A DNA stretch of 64,000 nucleotides from Saxidomus purpurata (GCA_022818135.1 JAFMSR010000010.1:36425544-36489543), one strand, 5' to 3'. Numbered from the stretch's first letter, positions 1 to 14,108 are shown. Made by a program: numbers and translations. The notes: generated by a model from the letters alone, not told the origin.

Positions 1-610
1 TGATTAACAAAAATTGCTTGCAAAACATGATAATACAGTGATGTACGAAATGAAACGGCAAGGAACGGATAATAGACAGACACTCCTTACGAGCGCCAGA
101 AAAGCAGAGTAAGGAATTTACACTTCAAGAAATAAAAGTTCTTGCAGATTTCAATCATTTATGATTCCAAAACTGTTCAAGATGAAATTATGTCAGAAAC
201 TGGTACTGTCAATTAACTAATAAACATTAATTAGACCATCCTTTCGGAACCCAAATTTTGGTATGCATGCGCGAAAGATACTGGTCTTGTTTCTTTCATT
301 GAAAAGGGGAGAGACTTACGTTTGTACATGTGTAGATGACTTTAGTTTACAACACACATTTTCAAAAAAAAATATACAGAAAACCTCGATTCTTTTGTCG
401 GAAACTGTTCTCATACCAGTACTCAATTTTTTCTAGTCACCAAACATTTTAGTACAAATTTACTGATTTTAACACAAATCATAATGGCTTTGTTGAAATC
501 ATGTAAGACCTTGTATCAGTTTGCCATTCCACATTCTTAAATCCCTGGCGTCTAACCTTTAGGGATTTTTCAGGACATAACTAGTTAACAGCATATACTC
601 TATCTCTCAC

Positions 611-3600
611 CTAATGAAGTGTCTGCCCTGATAAGCAGCTGTGCTTTATCATCATTTTTCTTCAAATGTAGGAAGCCAACCCCTCTCTCTGTCCAAGCCC
701 CTTCTTTCTGGTAAAACAACTTGCATCTGAAAGAATTAAACTTTTAATTGAACGATGGTTGACCGCAAAACTGCAATAACCTTTATGAAACAAAGGACTT
801 AAAACAGTACTGCGGTGACGGATCGACCCTCGTAATTCACTTTCGTAACAATCTTAAGCATTTAATATGTGCATGTAACTGCAGCTAGCAATGTGTTCAC
901 TATGCTTAATTCAAAACACAACAGATGCTGACTTTAAAGGATACCCTGTTAGATTTCTGAAAATGAAGAGTCCCTCATAAAACTGAACAAAATGTTTAAC
1001 TGTTCAAAGAGGTGCTCAATGAAAACTAACTGAGTGATTTATATCTAACCATGCAGATCATGATCAGACTTCATAGGTGTGCAGGCTGACTATGTTCTGT
1101 ATGTCTTACAATAGCAAAATCACTTGCCACCAACTTAGTAAATTAAAAGAAAAAAACATTTCATTTATTCTCAATTGCGATACAAGTTCTTACAACTTAA
1201 GATTAATCGCCCACGAGACTCACTGTAGATGGAATCAACCTCGAAGAGAGAGAGGCAATGTGGAATTATCTGTGTCTTGCCTAAGGACACTGCCGACTTG
1301 ACAATGGGATCAAAACCCCGTACCCTTAGATCCTGATGCGATTAAGCTACCACTGCGCAACAGCAGCTCCATGCGTAGTAAGAATAAAGACAGTAAGATG
1401 CAATAGTATTTCATACGAAAATGTGACAAATTACTTCTTGCTGTATAATGATCCCTCTTCCTTATGCTCAACAGCCTCAGCTTTTGGTGGAACATATTCA
1501 TCATCTTTTCCCTCTGCGCTGCCACCACTAGATGACGGCTGTGCACTTCCAACGGCAAAACTGAAGGCTCCAGCTGTAGAGGCTGGCGCAGAAGGGTTAA
1601 AACCGAACCCAGAAAATCCTGTGGTTTGTTTATCTGTGTTAAGGTGACCCATTCCGAATGTCAAGCCTGTCTTTGGCAATGGTTTAGTCTCGTCCTCCAT
1701 TGGTTTTTCTGTAACCAATAAAACATTTATCAAGTTTTTGCATAAACAGGGCAAAAGTTTACAAATGTTCAGTGATAAACAGGAGGACCGAGATGGCCCT
1801 ATACAGCAGCCTTTGCAGTTGCAAAATTTGACCCATGATTAGTAAAAGGTGCATATCAATGATATCATCGCATTTTAATAAACTTTGGGAGGCAAAAGCA
1901 AGGTACATCATTTGAAAACGTCTACATACTGACATTCAATTTTTCAATTGAGGTCATTTTTATAATAAAATCATATGAATAAGGTAAAAATTGGCAAAAC
2001 TGGTTATTGGTTATGGTGATTTCAAGCCAGAGAATCTTACCACTCGACCACAGATGTGGACAGGAAAGTCACCTATAGATACTAAACTGAAATACTATTA
2101 TACCAACCTGATCTTTCCTTTATCAAAGCAGCACCTCCATTTTCACCCTTTTCTGATCCCTTTTTCCTTTCTTTTTCCATTTCATTAAGATGGTTTTCGT
2201 AGTCTTTGAATATTGGTGTCAGAATACAATACGGATTTTTATCTAAATGTTGCTTTATCCAATTCAATACACTAATGTTTAAAGCTTTTAAATTTGACAG
2301 ATACACGTTCTGACTAGGTGAACCACTTGATCCATTTTGTTCACTTCCATTAGTTTCTGCTTTTTGACGTTTAGCTGGAGATGCATCCTTTTCTTCATCA
2401 GTTCCATCCGCTTTCCTTTTATCAGGTTCTTTTTCTTTCAATGACTCTTTCTTTTCTTCTGCTGGTATTTTTGACTCTGTTTTAAAGAAACTTCCACCAG
2501 TAAACAGAGGGGTGCTAGTCTGTGTCGGTTTAAATGAAAATCCACCGAATCCAGAAAACGCGGACGAACCCTGAAATATAATTTGCAAAGAAATTTCTTC
2601 AAAGTTATGTTTACTTGATTTGATCTTTTGAAAAAAAAAAATCTATAATGTTAATATGCAAGTTGAAGTTATTTTAGAACAGTATAAGCAAGTTCTCAAA
2701 TAATGAAAGTGTGAAATGAAAATTTGAAAGGTGACTACTACAGTTTAATGTTTAGCATCTTGTTCACATTTTATTATGTGCAAGTCCAAAAATAGCCAAA
2801 CTTTACTGCTTAGAACAGTTTTTCATAATGAAATGCTGCATAAAAAGTGCAAATGCTACAGAAATCGACAGAATATCCCCATTTCAGTCTCTGCATATAA
2901 CTTCAAGTGGTATGAAAAATGTTATAAGCACTTACAGTTCCTTCACCAGGCAGCTGTCGTCTTTTAGCTGTAATAATCTTCCTGTCCTTCAGCTTATCTG
3001 TACTGGCTTTAACAAACTCTCCTGCCTACAAACATAAACATTTGGCATTACAACATTGCCCTACAATATGAACCGCTAAGCAAACAGTTTAGAACTTGTC
3101 TGCTAGAAAACACTTAATGGTAGGTTTCAGATCCAACACTGACTATTGTTTTGTCTATTGCCATGTAATGACAACCAGCATAGAAGCAGTTTCACTTTGC
3201 TAAAAGTTTCACAACTGAAAATCTGCAAGGAAAACCAGAATCTGATCATTGTTTACCGTAAAAGATAAAATAGTATGGCAGCTTTAAATAGTGTGACCAA
3301 AGCAATGACTATTACTGAAATGAAACTAAACATCTCTTTTTAATATTTGATAATGTTTGTGATATATAAGAATGTAATATACTTTATATCCTGAAGTATC
3401 ATTTAACACATGTACCAAAAGAATCAGGCTTAATATAATCAACTTATGCTTACTGCAGGTTATGGGACAAACCTGAACACTAATACCAATTTTGACACAC
3501 CTGCTCTTATACAAAGACCTACACATATTTTTTTCAATACGTAAGTACAGACGATACTTGGCTGTTTTACTCAATTTACAGAATAAAATACCATGTTGAG

Positions 3601-3778
3601 TTATCTCGGGTTGGAATAGAGATTAAGACCCAAGTCTTTATTATCCTTTGCTTTTCACCAAAAGCATTAAAAGAAGTATAGCTAAAACTGGTAGAAGACA
3701 TTTACTTACTTCCTCTGCCTCTTCCTCTTGGTCCCAGTTCCTGTCATTGAGCTCACTAGTTGCTCCTCTCTTCGCCAT
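611..3778 (-). CDS. NUP50: NUP50-like nucleoporin (5 exons seen; 3' end beyond left edge)
   Basis: Nuclear-pore basket protein that helps importin-alpha/beta cargo release and binds Ran-GTP. Exons read on the minus strand: 3710-3778, 2936-3025, 2108-2570, 1435-1708, 611-726. All have GT-AG borders and phases that join (about 337 residues so far; human NUP50 is 468). The start MAKRGATSELNDRNWDQEEE is the family's N-terminal importin-alpha-binding segment. Exon 2 carries the basic AKRRQ stretch. Exons 3 and 4 hold FG motifs (GFGGFSF, GFGFNP, FGMG) and a KR-rich NLS-like run. Exon 5 (CKLFYQKEGAWTERGVGFLH) is the first half of the Ran-binding domain. The apparent TAA at 1431-1433 is intronic: the donor GTAATT begins at 1434. 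I did not find the last RanBD exon in bases 1-610, so it is probably off the window. An acceptor at about 3790 implies a 5'UTR intron. The family call is firm; the exon borders are from reading only. Confidence 0.93.
757..829. repeat. Degenerate copy of a 70-bp hairpin repeat
   Basis: Begins GGTTGACCGCAAAACTGC and contains ATGAAACAAAGGACTTAAAACAG before a degraded inverted end. The same layout occurs more cleanly at 32215-32284. It lies in a NUP50 intron. Confidence 0.5.
1190..1372 (-). repeat. tRNA-headed SINE, family B, copy 1
   Basis: Shares its order of blocks (ACAAGTTCTT, GACTCAC, CCTCGAAGAGAGAG, TGTGGAATTAT, CTAAGGACAC) with 9712-9916. The tRNA-like head is at the right end on the minus strand. 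It lies in the NUP50 intron between exons 4 and 5 and creates spurious ORFs. Confidence 0.7.
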
Positions 3779-4181
3779 TGTGAATACAACTGAAATTTGC
3801 AACAACAAATTATGAAATAAAGCTTTAATAAACTACATGTACATTTACTTAATGACAACTAGCTCTTAATCTGGCTAAATTCAAATCATAAACATGGCCA
3901 TGCATAAGCTCTTTCTCAAGATTAAGAAGTTAAAAACAGCAGATATTATAGACTGGTATTATGATATAAAAGTAACATTGTCTGCTTTAATGTTTAATGC
4001 AATCAACTGATTGTTGTTGCAAGCACTATCATGTGTAGCACAGACATTGTTGGCAGAATTCAAACTGTGTGGCAGTGTATATCTAGCCACTGCCTTATTT
4101 TATTTAGAACTTTTAGAATTTTATCCAATGACCAATGCCCCTTAAAAGAGATTAGTTAATAGGATTCAGGGAATAGTGCAA

Positions 4182-4637
4182 GTCTATTATATCACTGATT
4201 TGCGTATCAATATATTTGTGTATCATACACAAATCAGTGTACCTGGTTATACACAAATTGGTGTATACAGAAAATGATTAAGCTGATTCTCAGGTAAGGC
4301 AGAAAAGTGTGCTTTAAAAGTGCATTACACACATATATGTAAGCATGATACTGGTTGTGATTCAACAACCACATTTGTGAAGTAGTGTTGCCTTTTTGCC
4401 TTTTATAAATGTAAAAATCACATTATGAACAAAGTCATGTTTTATAAAAATGTTATTTCACCTGTGTTGAATCCCCCTTTGATGTTGCCAATATAAGTAA
4501 ATGAAATACTGAAGAAAGCAATACAATTTAAAATTACACATTTGATCAATATCCTGATTTGTGTATTACTTGATACACCGATTGGTGTATGACACTCAGA
4601 TCTGTAAACGATACACAAACCAGGAGATATAATAGAC
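4182..4637. mobile_element. Small terminal-inverted-repeat element (MITE-like, 456 bp)
   Basis: Left end GTCTATTATATC and right end GATATAATAGAC are inverted. The pairing continues with several mismatches through TTTG-GTATC. Inside are several palindromic copies of ACACAAAT/ATTTGTGT. Flanks resemble one dispersed repeat (compare 5085-5175), as if the element had inserted into it. Confidence 0.65.
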
Positions 4638-5175
4638 CTGCTAAAGTTCTCAAGACACCCCTGGTTTTTTTACATGTCAGGTATTTAGCATTTATTCACG
4701 GGACTTTTGTTTAAGGTTATGTCTCATCTGATTGTGAAAGACCATTAGTTTTATGTTTGATTGTGGAATAGTGCAGGATTGAAGCAGCAATCTGTGGATT
4801 TACCATTCCAGCAGAACCAAATTTATCACAAGACCACTGATCCGCTCAGTGACAATGACAGACTGATTTGGGTTTGATTTGAAGCAAATTTTATTAAGGT
4901 CCGTCCATGAGAGCATTTAAATTAGCTTGTATTTGTGGACGAGACCTCATCGATTGATTCCGGGTTGTTTACCCTCGGCTATATGACTGAGCGCGTGCTA
5001 ATGATTGGTTTGGTATATTAGCCTTGTTATTGTTTGTACCGGTTTCCCATATCACCAATGCCCCAAAAAGAGGTTAGCTATTACAGTTTTCGGAGGACAG
5101 TGCAAGATACATGAAGCATCCAAATTCCAGAGACACCCCTGCTTCTTTTAACATGCCAGGTGTATAGCACCCATA
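4638..5175. repeat. Dispersed repeat pieces (AGACACCCCTGG type)
   Basis: Two related stretches, 4638-4700 and 5085-5175, share AGTGCAA, an AGACACCCCTG block and ACATGCCAGGT-like text. A third relative is at 19806-19890. They are probably tails of an old SINE or LINE. No ORF. Confidence 0.45.
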
Positions 5176-6429
5176 AATCCTGTTTTCTCGTATTCTCAGG
5201 GGGCTAAGCATGTAAATTTGTTACCTATAAAAAAGTTCACATTTTAGCAACATTGTAAACATGATATTTGATAGAAAAAATACTCATCTTTCAGTTAGTG
5301 TCATCATAAATCGCAAGATATTTCTCCTATGTAAATTTTGCTACAGCATCTGAGGTCACCCTCATACTCAGAAATGAGAAGAAAGTTTCTCGTATTCTCA
5401 GGGATTTATGTTCGAGTCTCTGGCATTGCCACATTGTAGAATCAAAAAAACTTATAAATGCCAAGGTGCATAGCTTGGCATATGTTACAAATAACACAAA
5501 AATAATAATGATAGTCAGCAGAATAAAACAATTTGGGCCCTTTTACTAACCCCACCACAAAAAAATAAGGAAATTCCAGCAATTTCAGTAAAAAGCCAAT
5601 ATTTTCATTAATTTTCAGTCAAATCACTTGAAACTTTTTTTGTGCCAGTTTTGTATCATATCTCTGTAAATGATAACAAAGAGTTGCCAATTTGACACCT
5701 TTAACATGGTTCATACAGAAGTTCGAGACAAAATTCAAGTCTTTTCAAGGCTTTTCAAGGCTTTTCTAATTTTCAAGGCTAAAATGATGCGCAAAATCTG
5801 ACTTTATGTCGGGATATATAGTCAAATGTCACCTTAAATCTTTTGGTACATGTATAAGTATCTTTGTTATTCAAATTATTCAACAAAATCATGTTGATAA
5901 TCTCAATTTTACTTCTTTTCAACCGTTTTGTCACAGGCGACTGTATTGACCTTGGCGTTTTTGTCTGTTTTTATAAATGCTTTTTTTCTTGTTGGGACTC
6001 TTCAAAAGTTTCACCACTTTGCCCAAATGCGCTGTGTTTAAAGTTAATCAGCAAGTCTTTGTGTTTGTTCCCAAAAACCTTTTCATGCGTATACTACACG
6101 GCAATGTTGATGGAAAATGTTTTGCAATTTCCATTTTCCGCGACCATGACTTTTGGTAAGGAAACCCGAAGCAAGGTGTCTTCCCAATCCCGAGGAAAAC
6201 ATGCATGAGTAGGTTGATGACTTCAAAAAGCTGTTTTTTGTATTTAGGCAAATTTTTTGGGGCAACCATGTTTTATCTAGTTTTTTTAAGTTTTTTCCGT
6301 TCAAGTACTTTTACTCAATAAGTTCACCTTTAAAGTAAAAAATGAGAATATGAGAAACCCTGAGAATACGAGACAGGGAATGAGAAATCGGTTTTTGTCT
6401 TATCCAAGACTGTTAGCAATTGTAGTTGG

Positions 6430-6500
6430 TCAACCCCGGGAATCAAACCCGGTACCTCGAGATTACAAGTCTCATGCTCTACCGATTGAGCTCACCGGGC
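6430..6500 (-). repeat. tRNA-like sequence (tRNA-Lys-related, TGT anticodon position), probably SINE or pseudogene
   Basis: On the minus strand it reads GCCCGGTGAGCTCAATCGG, then GGTAGAGCATGAGAC, a loop CTTGTAA, and a good T arm with GGTTTGATTCC. D, anticodon and T arms fold, but the acceptor stem pairs poorly. The body resembles metazoan tRNA-Lys, while the anticodon position reads TGT (Thr). I take it as a degraded tRNA or SINE head. Confidence 0.55.
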
Positions 6501-7096
6501 TGACATGTGCCAATGAACCCAGAAAGTGTGGATTTATATTGTTAGCACATACCGACCTCAAATAAGTGGGTGGGGTAAACAAAAAAAAATAAAGAAAGAA
6601 GAATTTTTGATTAAAGGCATAGTGTCCATACACAAAATCTTTTCAGAATGAATTGCCTATACTTTCTCTACATTATGTCCAATTCTTACACGAACAGCAA
6701 AAGAAATATTGTTCTATATGCCCCGATTTAAATTATTTACAAAACTTTATTTGCAACACACTTACATCCGGGGTTTTCAGGGCCGAATTACAACCTTAAT
6801 GATAGTAAATTGCTAGAAAACAAGTCCTGAAATTTACAGTACAAACTTTTTAGAAACCAATTTTAATTTCCTCCGATATAACATTTAAATGTCTTAATAA
6901 TAAAAATATTGTGTTTAGTATGAAAAGATTTACATTTGTCTTGCATATTTACCATTAATGGGATAAGATGTTAATTGAAAGTAGTTTGCTCAAGAATACA
7001 GTTTGGGAAGTTGAGGCAACTGTGTACTGAGGTTAATGTTTACTTTTGGGGCTACATTCTGTATCAAATTAGTTAATTTCTTACAAATGTGGAAAA

Positions 7097-10000
7097 ATGT
7101 CACAGAAAGAACTAGATGAAATACAATTTCAGCTGAAAACAGCGATACAAAATCACCAGGTATTATTTTACAAAACTTTGTGAAGTATTGATTGGTCCAG
7201 GTTGTTGCTTACTTAAATCGATTTTATGCATCATTTCTTTGTAGTGGAGAGTTGGTGCAAAACACTTGTACCTCATCAATATTTTGTTCATAGTTACACT
7301 AGTTTTGCTTTAAGTCTGTAACATTGATAACGTGATGAAATGTTCTAAACTTTTACAATAATCATTCAGTGAGCAAAAGAGATTTTCTGCAGACTTAAAT
7401 ATTGAATTGAGTTGTAAATTGTTATCATTACAAGGTTTGATGTTTTGAAGCAGATTGATTATTGATATATTTTTCAGAAATCAGATTTTCAGAAAAAAGA
7501 CTTACTAATTAACATTGCATACAGCAGACTTACTAATTAACATTGCATACAGCTTTAAAAAAGTATGGAACTAGTGGATGCTAGTTTTAGATGTCCAGTC
7601 AAAGTAATTATCACTTAAGTAATAACATTATTTTAGATGATGTTAGATTGAGCTTTTTAAAACTTCTTCAAGAATGCTGACATTTCATTACAACATTCCC
7701 AACTTGGGCTTTAGCATCCAGATACATTGATGGTTTTAGCTGTTTAAGTAAACCTGGTAAATGGCTACTATTGTCTTGCAGTTTACATTTGATACTTTCT
7801 ATTAAGCATATTTACAACAACAAAATGCAACAACATTAAAAGAAATGGACAACACAGAACTTTGTGAAACAGGGAGTGAAAACAACAATAAAGCAACCAC
7901 TTTAAGGGGTCAACCAAAGTATTACTAACAGTAACTGAGGGTATAACTTGTAAAAAGTTTGCATTGTTTTTTTTATAAATTGGAACATATCAATTAACTA
8001 GTATTTAGTTTAAAGGTAAGACTTGTTGAAGCTCACTGACATGTTAACTTGGTCTTATTTCAGAAACTGGTGTCTAAGATTCAGTTGCAGCCTGAGGTAT
8101 GAACTTATTCCCTTGTTTAAAGAAATTGCTATCTGCACTTTGTTTTAGATAACCTTTGTCATGTTGGTAATGTTATATTCCTTTGTTATATAACTTTGAT
8201 GGGTCATCTCGTGTAAACAGTCTTGACAGTTTGTTTGCAAAGATATGAATTAAAGATTTGCTTAGTAGTGTTCTACAAGAGTTGCAGCTATGGCTTGTTT
8301 GCCTCAGAATCGGAGGTAGGGTCTCCGGTTGATCCCCATCAGTTTGTTTTCTTCTGTTTAATTTCATTACTGTTGAAAAAATTAGTGTTCATGACTGGAA
8401 CTCATATCGTTTATTTTTTTCCAGGACAATGGTCTGAAGATGCAGCTTCACAATCTACAGAAAGACATCATGACAATGAGTCAAAAGCAGGTAATTTGTC
8501 TTCTTTATCTGTCTGCATCCCTCCATGGTTCACGATGCTTCAAAGCAACTTGTTCTTCATCCTTTGGAGGACCCGTCTCCATGGTTGAGGATTCTTTGAA
8601 TCAGCTACATCTATTGGAAGACCCACCCCCATGGTAGAGTAGTTAAGGTCCCTGGCTTGAAATCACTGACCTCTAACTGATGGAGGGTCATGGGTTTGAG
8701 CCCAGCAACTGACGGCATATAAAGAACTGAAATATTGTTTAAATGAACAAAAAACCCTCCAGCCATGGGAAAACAGAATCTGTTTGTTACAGTTAATAGG
8801 GTGTTAAGATCATGTAGATTTTTATCTCTATTATTTTGCAGAAAATAGCTGTACAGAAGCTAAGGAAAGATTTGATGGACAGACAGACAAAATGCAAGAA
8901 CAATGAGGTACATAGAATTTTAACAGCACTGTATGACTATTAATGGTACAAATTACACCCATGGTTGTTTTATTAGTTGAGAAGTTAACATATTTACAGG
9001 TGGGGGTAATTCCATACCTGGAATAAGAAGACCTTACCTATAAGTGAAGGTGTATATTTGGATGTGAAAAGTGTATTTCAGGTTCCTTATATGGCTGACT
9101 TATTTTGAATTTCTCTTGAAAAATCCAGTTACAATAGCACCCAGTTAATTCCAGCGGGATATAGTAATTGTTAACACTACCAACTGTGAAAGTTCATTGA
9201 CCTGTTTTATGTGATTTAATTTTATTTGCAAGTCTAGATCTTCTAGTGGTAAAATGGCCTATAATTCAGTTAGGGCTGGGTGATGTTTTGCTTGACTGCC
9301 AAGATACTGATTTATTAGTCGATATAAAATGTTGTTTTGCTTCATAAATTCAGTAGATTTTGCTAGTAAGTTTGGGGCCATCCCTGAAAATTATTTGTTT
9401 TGAATATCCTGAACAAAAGTTTTGAAGGTTGGGTTTTTGTTGTTGTTTTAATAGCATTATATTTAATTTATAGAACCAACCAGGCAACAGAGATAAAATA
9501 ATAGAAACTATAACAAAGCACAGTAAAGAAAATGTTTGTAAGAATATGAGCTTGCAGGTACAGCCTACCTCACCACTACGTGTACCACTGTATCCAGGTC
9601 TAAACTCACCAGGCTCTCAGGTAACTTTCTCCTTGCTTGCTGCTTTATGTATGCTTTAAAATGTTTATGAGTGATGCAATAAATTATACTAATTTATACA
9701 ATCTCCATTGTAAAACAAGTTCTTGTAACTTAATTATTAATCACTAATTGCTCGCAAGACTCACTTGAGATGTAATGAACCTCGAAGAGAGAGAAGCAGT
9801 GTGGAATTATGTATGCCTTTCCTAAGGACACCACCGCTACTCGGGCACAAGTGAATATTGAACCCTAGACCCTCCGATCCAGGGGAGAATGTGCTACCAC
9901 TGCACCAAGGTGGTTCCATTTAGTGTTACTCTGCAACCAGTATGGATCCTGCTCATCCCACACGTTCAAGAAATCTGATATTGCTCTACAAATGTATACT

Positions 10001-13000
10001 TTGTATCTATAAATATAGTTGTTCTTTGCAGTCAGCCTGAGTAACACAAGAGCAAGTAGTATTATAGAAGTATTGAAAACTGTAACTTTTCTTCTTTTAA
10101 AGGCATTTGCTACCATTTCCTATCTGTATATATGGCAAATATTTTCTTATAGGAGAATTTCTTCGAACTTGGGATGTTGATTGAGAATCAAATCTGAAAA
10201 AGAAATATGAAATAAAAATCGGAGGTCACTGGCCTTAATCTTGAATTATCTGCCCTTGATAATCAGAAAATACAACAAAATGATGTGTTCATGGTGTTCA
10301 ACAGCAGATAATTCAAAATCAAAGCCAGTGACCTTTGGAATGTAGTTTCATTATACAGCTGTGATATTTTCTTTTTCATTACAAGGAATGTATGGATGAA
10401 GACCAAAGAAAACAGAGACAAGTAGCCAGAACACCAGAGAAGAAAACAACAAAGCAAGAGTCTAATGAGAGAGCCAGAGAACTGAAAAAGGTAAAAAAAT
10501 CTATGTAGTAAGTGGAAATTCCATATATTCTTCCCATGTCTTCAACATTAAGGTTATAACATTTGAAGCTCAACTCCTAAAGAGTAGATGCACATTATTA
10601 TCAGTACGAGTTACGGATTGATAATTCTTTTTATGAACGAACTGGAACCGATTGTTCGAAACTTTAATTGACAATTAAGCTAACAGTCGGTTAACTTTAA
10701 TGGTTATATTTCTACAGTTTCAAAGACTCATTATTAGCTCACCTGGCTATGCCAGGGTGAGCTTTTCTGATCGATGATTGTCCGTCGTACATCGTCCGTC
10801 GTCCGTCAACATTTTGATTCAAATGACATCTCCTCTGAAACCTCTAGGCCAATGTTGATAAAACTATGCAGGAATGTTCCTTGCATGAAGCTCTACCAAA
10901 ATTGTTCAAAGAATTCCATTCCATGCAGAACTCTGGTTGCTATGGCAACAAATAGGAAAAACTTTAAAAATCTTCTTCTCTGAAACCACAAGGCCTAGAG
11001 TTTAGACCTGTACCAAGAATGTTCAAATTATGACCCCCGGGTCAAAATTGACCCCGCGCGGGTGGGCACTAAGTTTTTGCATAGGCATATATAGGGAAAA
11101 CTTTAAAAATCTTCTTCTCTGAAACCACAAGGCCTAGAGCTAAGATATTTGGCATGTAGCATTGTCTAGTGGACCTCTACCAAGATTGTTCAAATTATGA
11201 GCCCCGGATCAAAATTGACCCCACACGGGGGGTCACTTAGTTTTACATAGGCTTATGTAGGAAAAACTTTAAAAATCTTCTTCTCTGAAACCACAAGGCC
11301 TAGAGCTTAGATATTTGGCATGTAGCATTGGCTAGTGTACCTCCACCAAGTTTGTTCAAATTATGACCCCCGGGTCAAAATTGACCCCGCACCGGGGTCA
11401 CTTAGTTTTACATAGGCTTATATAGGGAAAACTTTAAAAATCTTTTCTCTGAAACCACAAGGCCTAGAGCATAGATAATTGGCATGTAGCATTGCCTAGT
11501 AGACCTCTTCAAAGTTTGTTCAAATTATGCCCCAGGGGTCAAAATTGACCTTGCCCGGGGGGATCATTTGTTTTACAAAGGCGTATATAGGAAAACTTAT
11601 TTGGTATATAACATTATCTAGTGATCTTCCACCAGGCAAGTGGACTTGTACCAAGGTGAGCGATATAGGGCCATCTTGGCCCTCTTGTAACAAATGTCTG
11701 CATTTAAGAGAATAAAGGCTAAAAACTCTTAAAAGTAAAACCAAAATAATCCACTGGTGATGCCCGTCGAGAATCTTTTTTTCAGTCAAAAGTTAATCGA
11801 ACGTTGGCTTAACAGTCTGTTTAATACTGTCTTGTAATTTAACTGTGTGGAATTTTCTTTGTAGAAATTGGACTTTATGGCGTGCATAGACTTAGTTCCT
11901 CCAGATTCAATCAAAGGTAATACATAGGGCTTAAATAAACTTGTGTACTAGCGGGTTGGATATTTGATACAAACCACTGACAGTCTTGCTTTTTGGGGAA
12001 CCAGGAATTTACTGAATTTACTTGCCATGTTGAATGTAATATTTGGAATATGATTCCAGCATTCAGCAAATTCAAAAATGGTTAAAAGTATTAATTTCTG
12101 ACAGAGACAAATTACTTTGTGGTTGTTTTCTTATTAAATGTTTATTCTTTTCAACTATACACAAAAATTACTGATGACTTGCGTAATCATTTCAAAATGA
12201 TGTTACGGTAATAAATGTTTCTACTTGGATCCCTTCAATGGATTACTTTAACTATGTATGGTTATAGTTGATGGCTACTTACCTTTGTTTGTGGAAGAAC
12301 ATGTTGCTTACATATACATTATGTATCCTGGGTATGTAACTATGTTTTCAGACACACCAGGAAAACGGTCTGAGAGGAAGAGGAAAAGTACAAATAATCC
12401 CAACTTTGCGTATGGCTTTGAGCTAGAGGTATGTTTCCAACTGACATCGCGAAAAAAGGGGTTGTCACAAAGGAGTGTACAGTTTCTGATATTTTGGATA
12501 TACATACTTACATATATTAGATGTTCAAATTACAGGTCCAAATACTAGGTATTTTATGCAAAGACACCACGAACACGTGTGTATGTCCAAAATAGGCGTT
12601 TATCAACACTTTTTTTCACTGGACTTAAATAAGCTTATAATATAGAGGGTATCCATTTGTCTGCATCATTGTTTATTTTGAACATTTTTCATTTTCACAA
12701 CACATCCACTATTGACAAAAAATACCCCAAGATTTTAGAACTTGATTTGACAAGACTACATAATTATGTCAGGGTTCTCACTATGTAATAAGTTTGAAAG
12801 AATTCCATTAAATAGTTTAAAAACGGGTACGTGTCATTTCCAAGGTTTTAACTTCAAAAGACTGAAATTATTGCCTTCGTTTGTGTACCAGCGGGGTGTT
12901 AATATTCAACAGAATGATAGCTGTAACTTAAATTGATGCCTTGTCTGTGATTTCTGTGATAAATTCATTTTATTTTTCAGAGAAGACCAAAGCTGTCCAA

Positions 13001-14066
13001 CTTCTTAGCTAGTGAATACTTTGGTGCTAAAAAGACAAAACGTAAGTGAAAAATGTAAACATTTGCCGAGGTAAGCTCTGTCCAACAAATCTAACATGCT
13101 TGCTAATATCTGTTTTAAAAGTCTTTTCGCACTATCAGTAACTTAATCCTTTGATAAACCTTTCTACTCTGAGGATTGTTTATAATAAAATTAAAATAAA
13201 AGATGTACCAGAAAAACAGGTTGAAACACTGGATGAAAAATATTTCACTCTTCTTATCGTGCTAATTGAGGGAAAAAAATTGTTGAAAAATTATTCGAGT
13301 GAGTCCATCTAACTGGATGAAAGACTTTTAAATTAATGATTTCTACATAAAGTTTGAATAACTGTCGGTAATGATTTTATGTTCTTGTAGCAAAACCACC
13401 AACTGCAAAGTCTGAAAGTACATCACCCACGGCGAGTCGACCATCTACACCTGCAAGTACAGATAACAAGCTTGGAAATGATACATGTCAAAACACCAAG
13501 GAGAACACAGTAAGTTGCACTGCCGCGACTGTTTACAGGTTATGTTTGTTGTGCAAAGATTAGGGGCTCATACAGATAGCCTGGCTCTCTGTATTCAATG
13601 GGAATAGAACTGCAATACAGATTTATATATTTTAGTTAGTATGGGTGGGTGGCTCGGTGGTCGAGTGGTTAATGCTCTGGACTACCAATCCAGAGGTCTC
13701 TGGTTCAAATCCAGGCCAGGAATAGACACCTTGGGAATATCAGAACTGTTAGAAATTCAGAGGTAGCCTCACATGTATCAGTACTATACACTGGGCATGT
13801 TAAAGGACCAAGGGGTCTATTCGTAGAAGAGCTAGGGTCTGGTACCCGGATTCCCATGTATCTGCATCTGTCTCTCTTCAACGTGCTCTTGTCAGGAGTC
13901 TTGGCAAGTTCACCCAGGAAGATATGCCAGGGTCGGATGGGTCTGTAACAAAGGAAACAAGTAATATCTTTAAAAAAAAAAGCAGACGTCAATAAACCTT
14001 TTGTGTTTCAGAAGGCTCCCGGGCGTACACTGCTTATTCCGGCACAAAACCCAACCCATATAAATA

Positions 14067-14108
<42 letters not shown>

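Larger units (their letters stand above)
3779..7096. other. Divergent intergenic region between NUP50 and PHF21A-like genes
   Basis: Both genes start outward from this 3.3-kb gap, so both promoters and 5'UTR exons should lie in or beside it. The NUP50 start is preceded by an acceptor-like TTTCAG at 3790-3795, so its first non-coding exon is further right. I see no CpG island or clear TATA box. It also holds a terminal-inverted-repeat element (4182-4637), dispersed repeat pieces and a tRNA-like element (6430-6500). Confidence 0.6.

Noticed and set aside
1336..2188. Plus-strand ORFs over the NUP50 exons
   Set aside because: They are shadows of the minus-strand coding exons, with no domain or splice support.
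13397..13509. A CRISPR-like or prokaryotic reading of any repeat
   Set aside because: Spliced genes, SINEs and intron structure show eukaryotic DNA. The repeats are adjacent tandem units without unique spacers.
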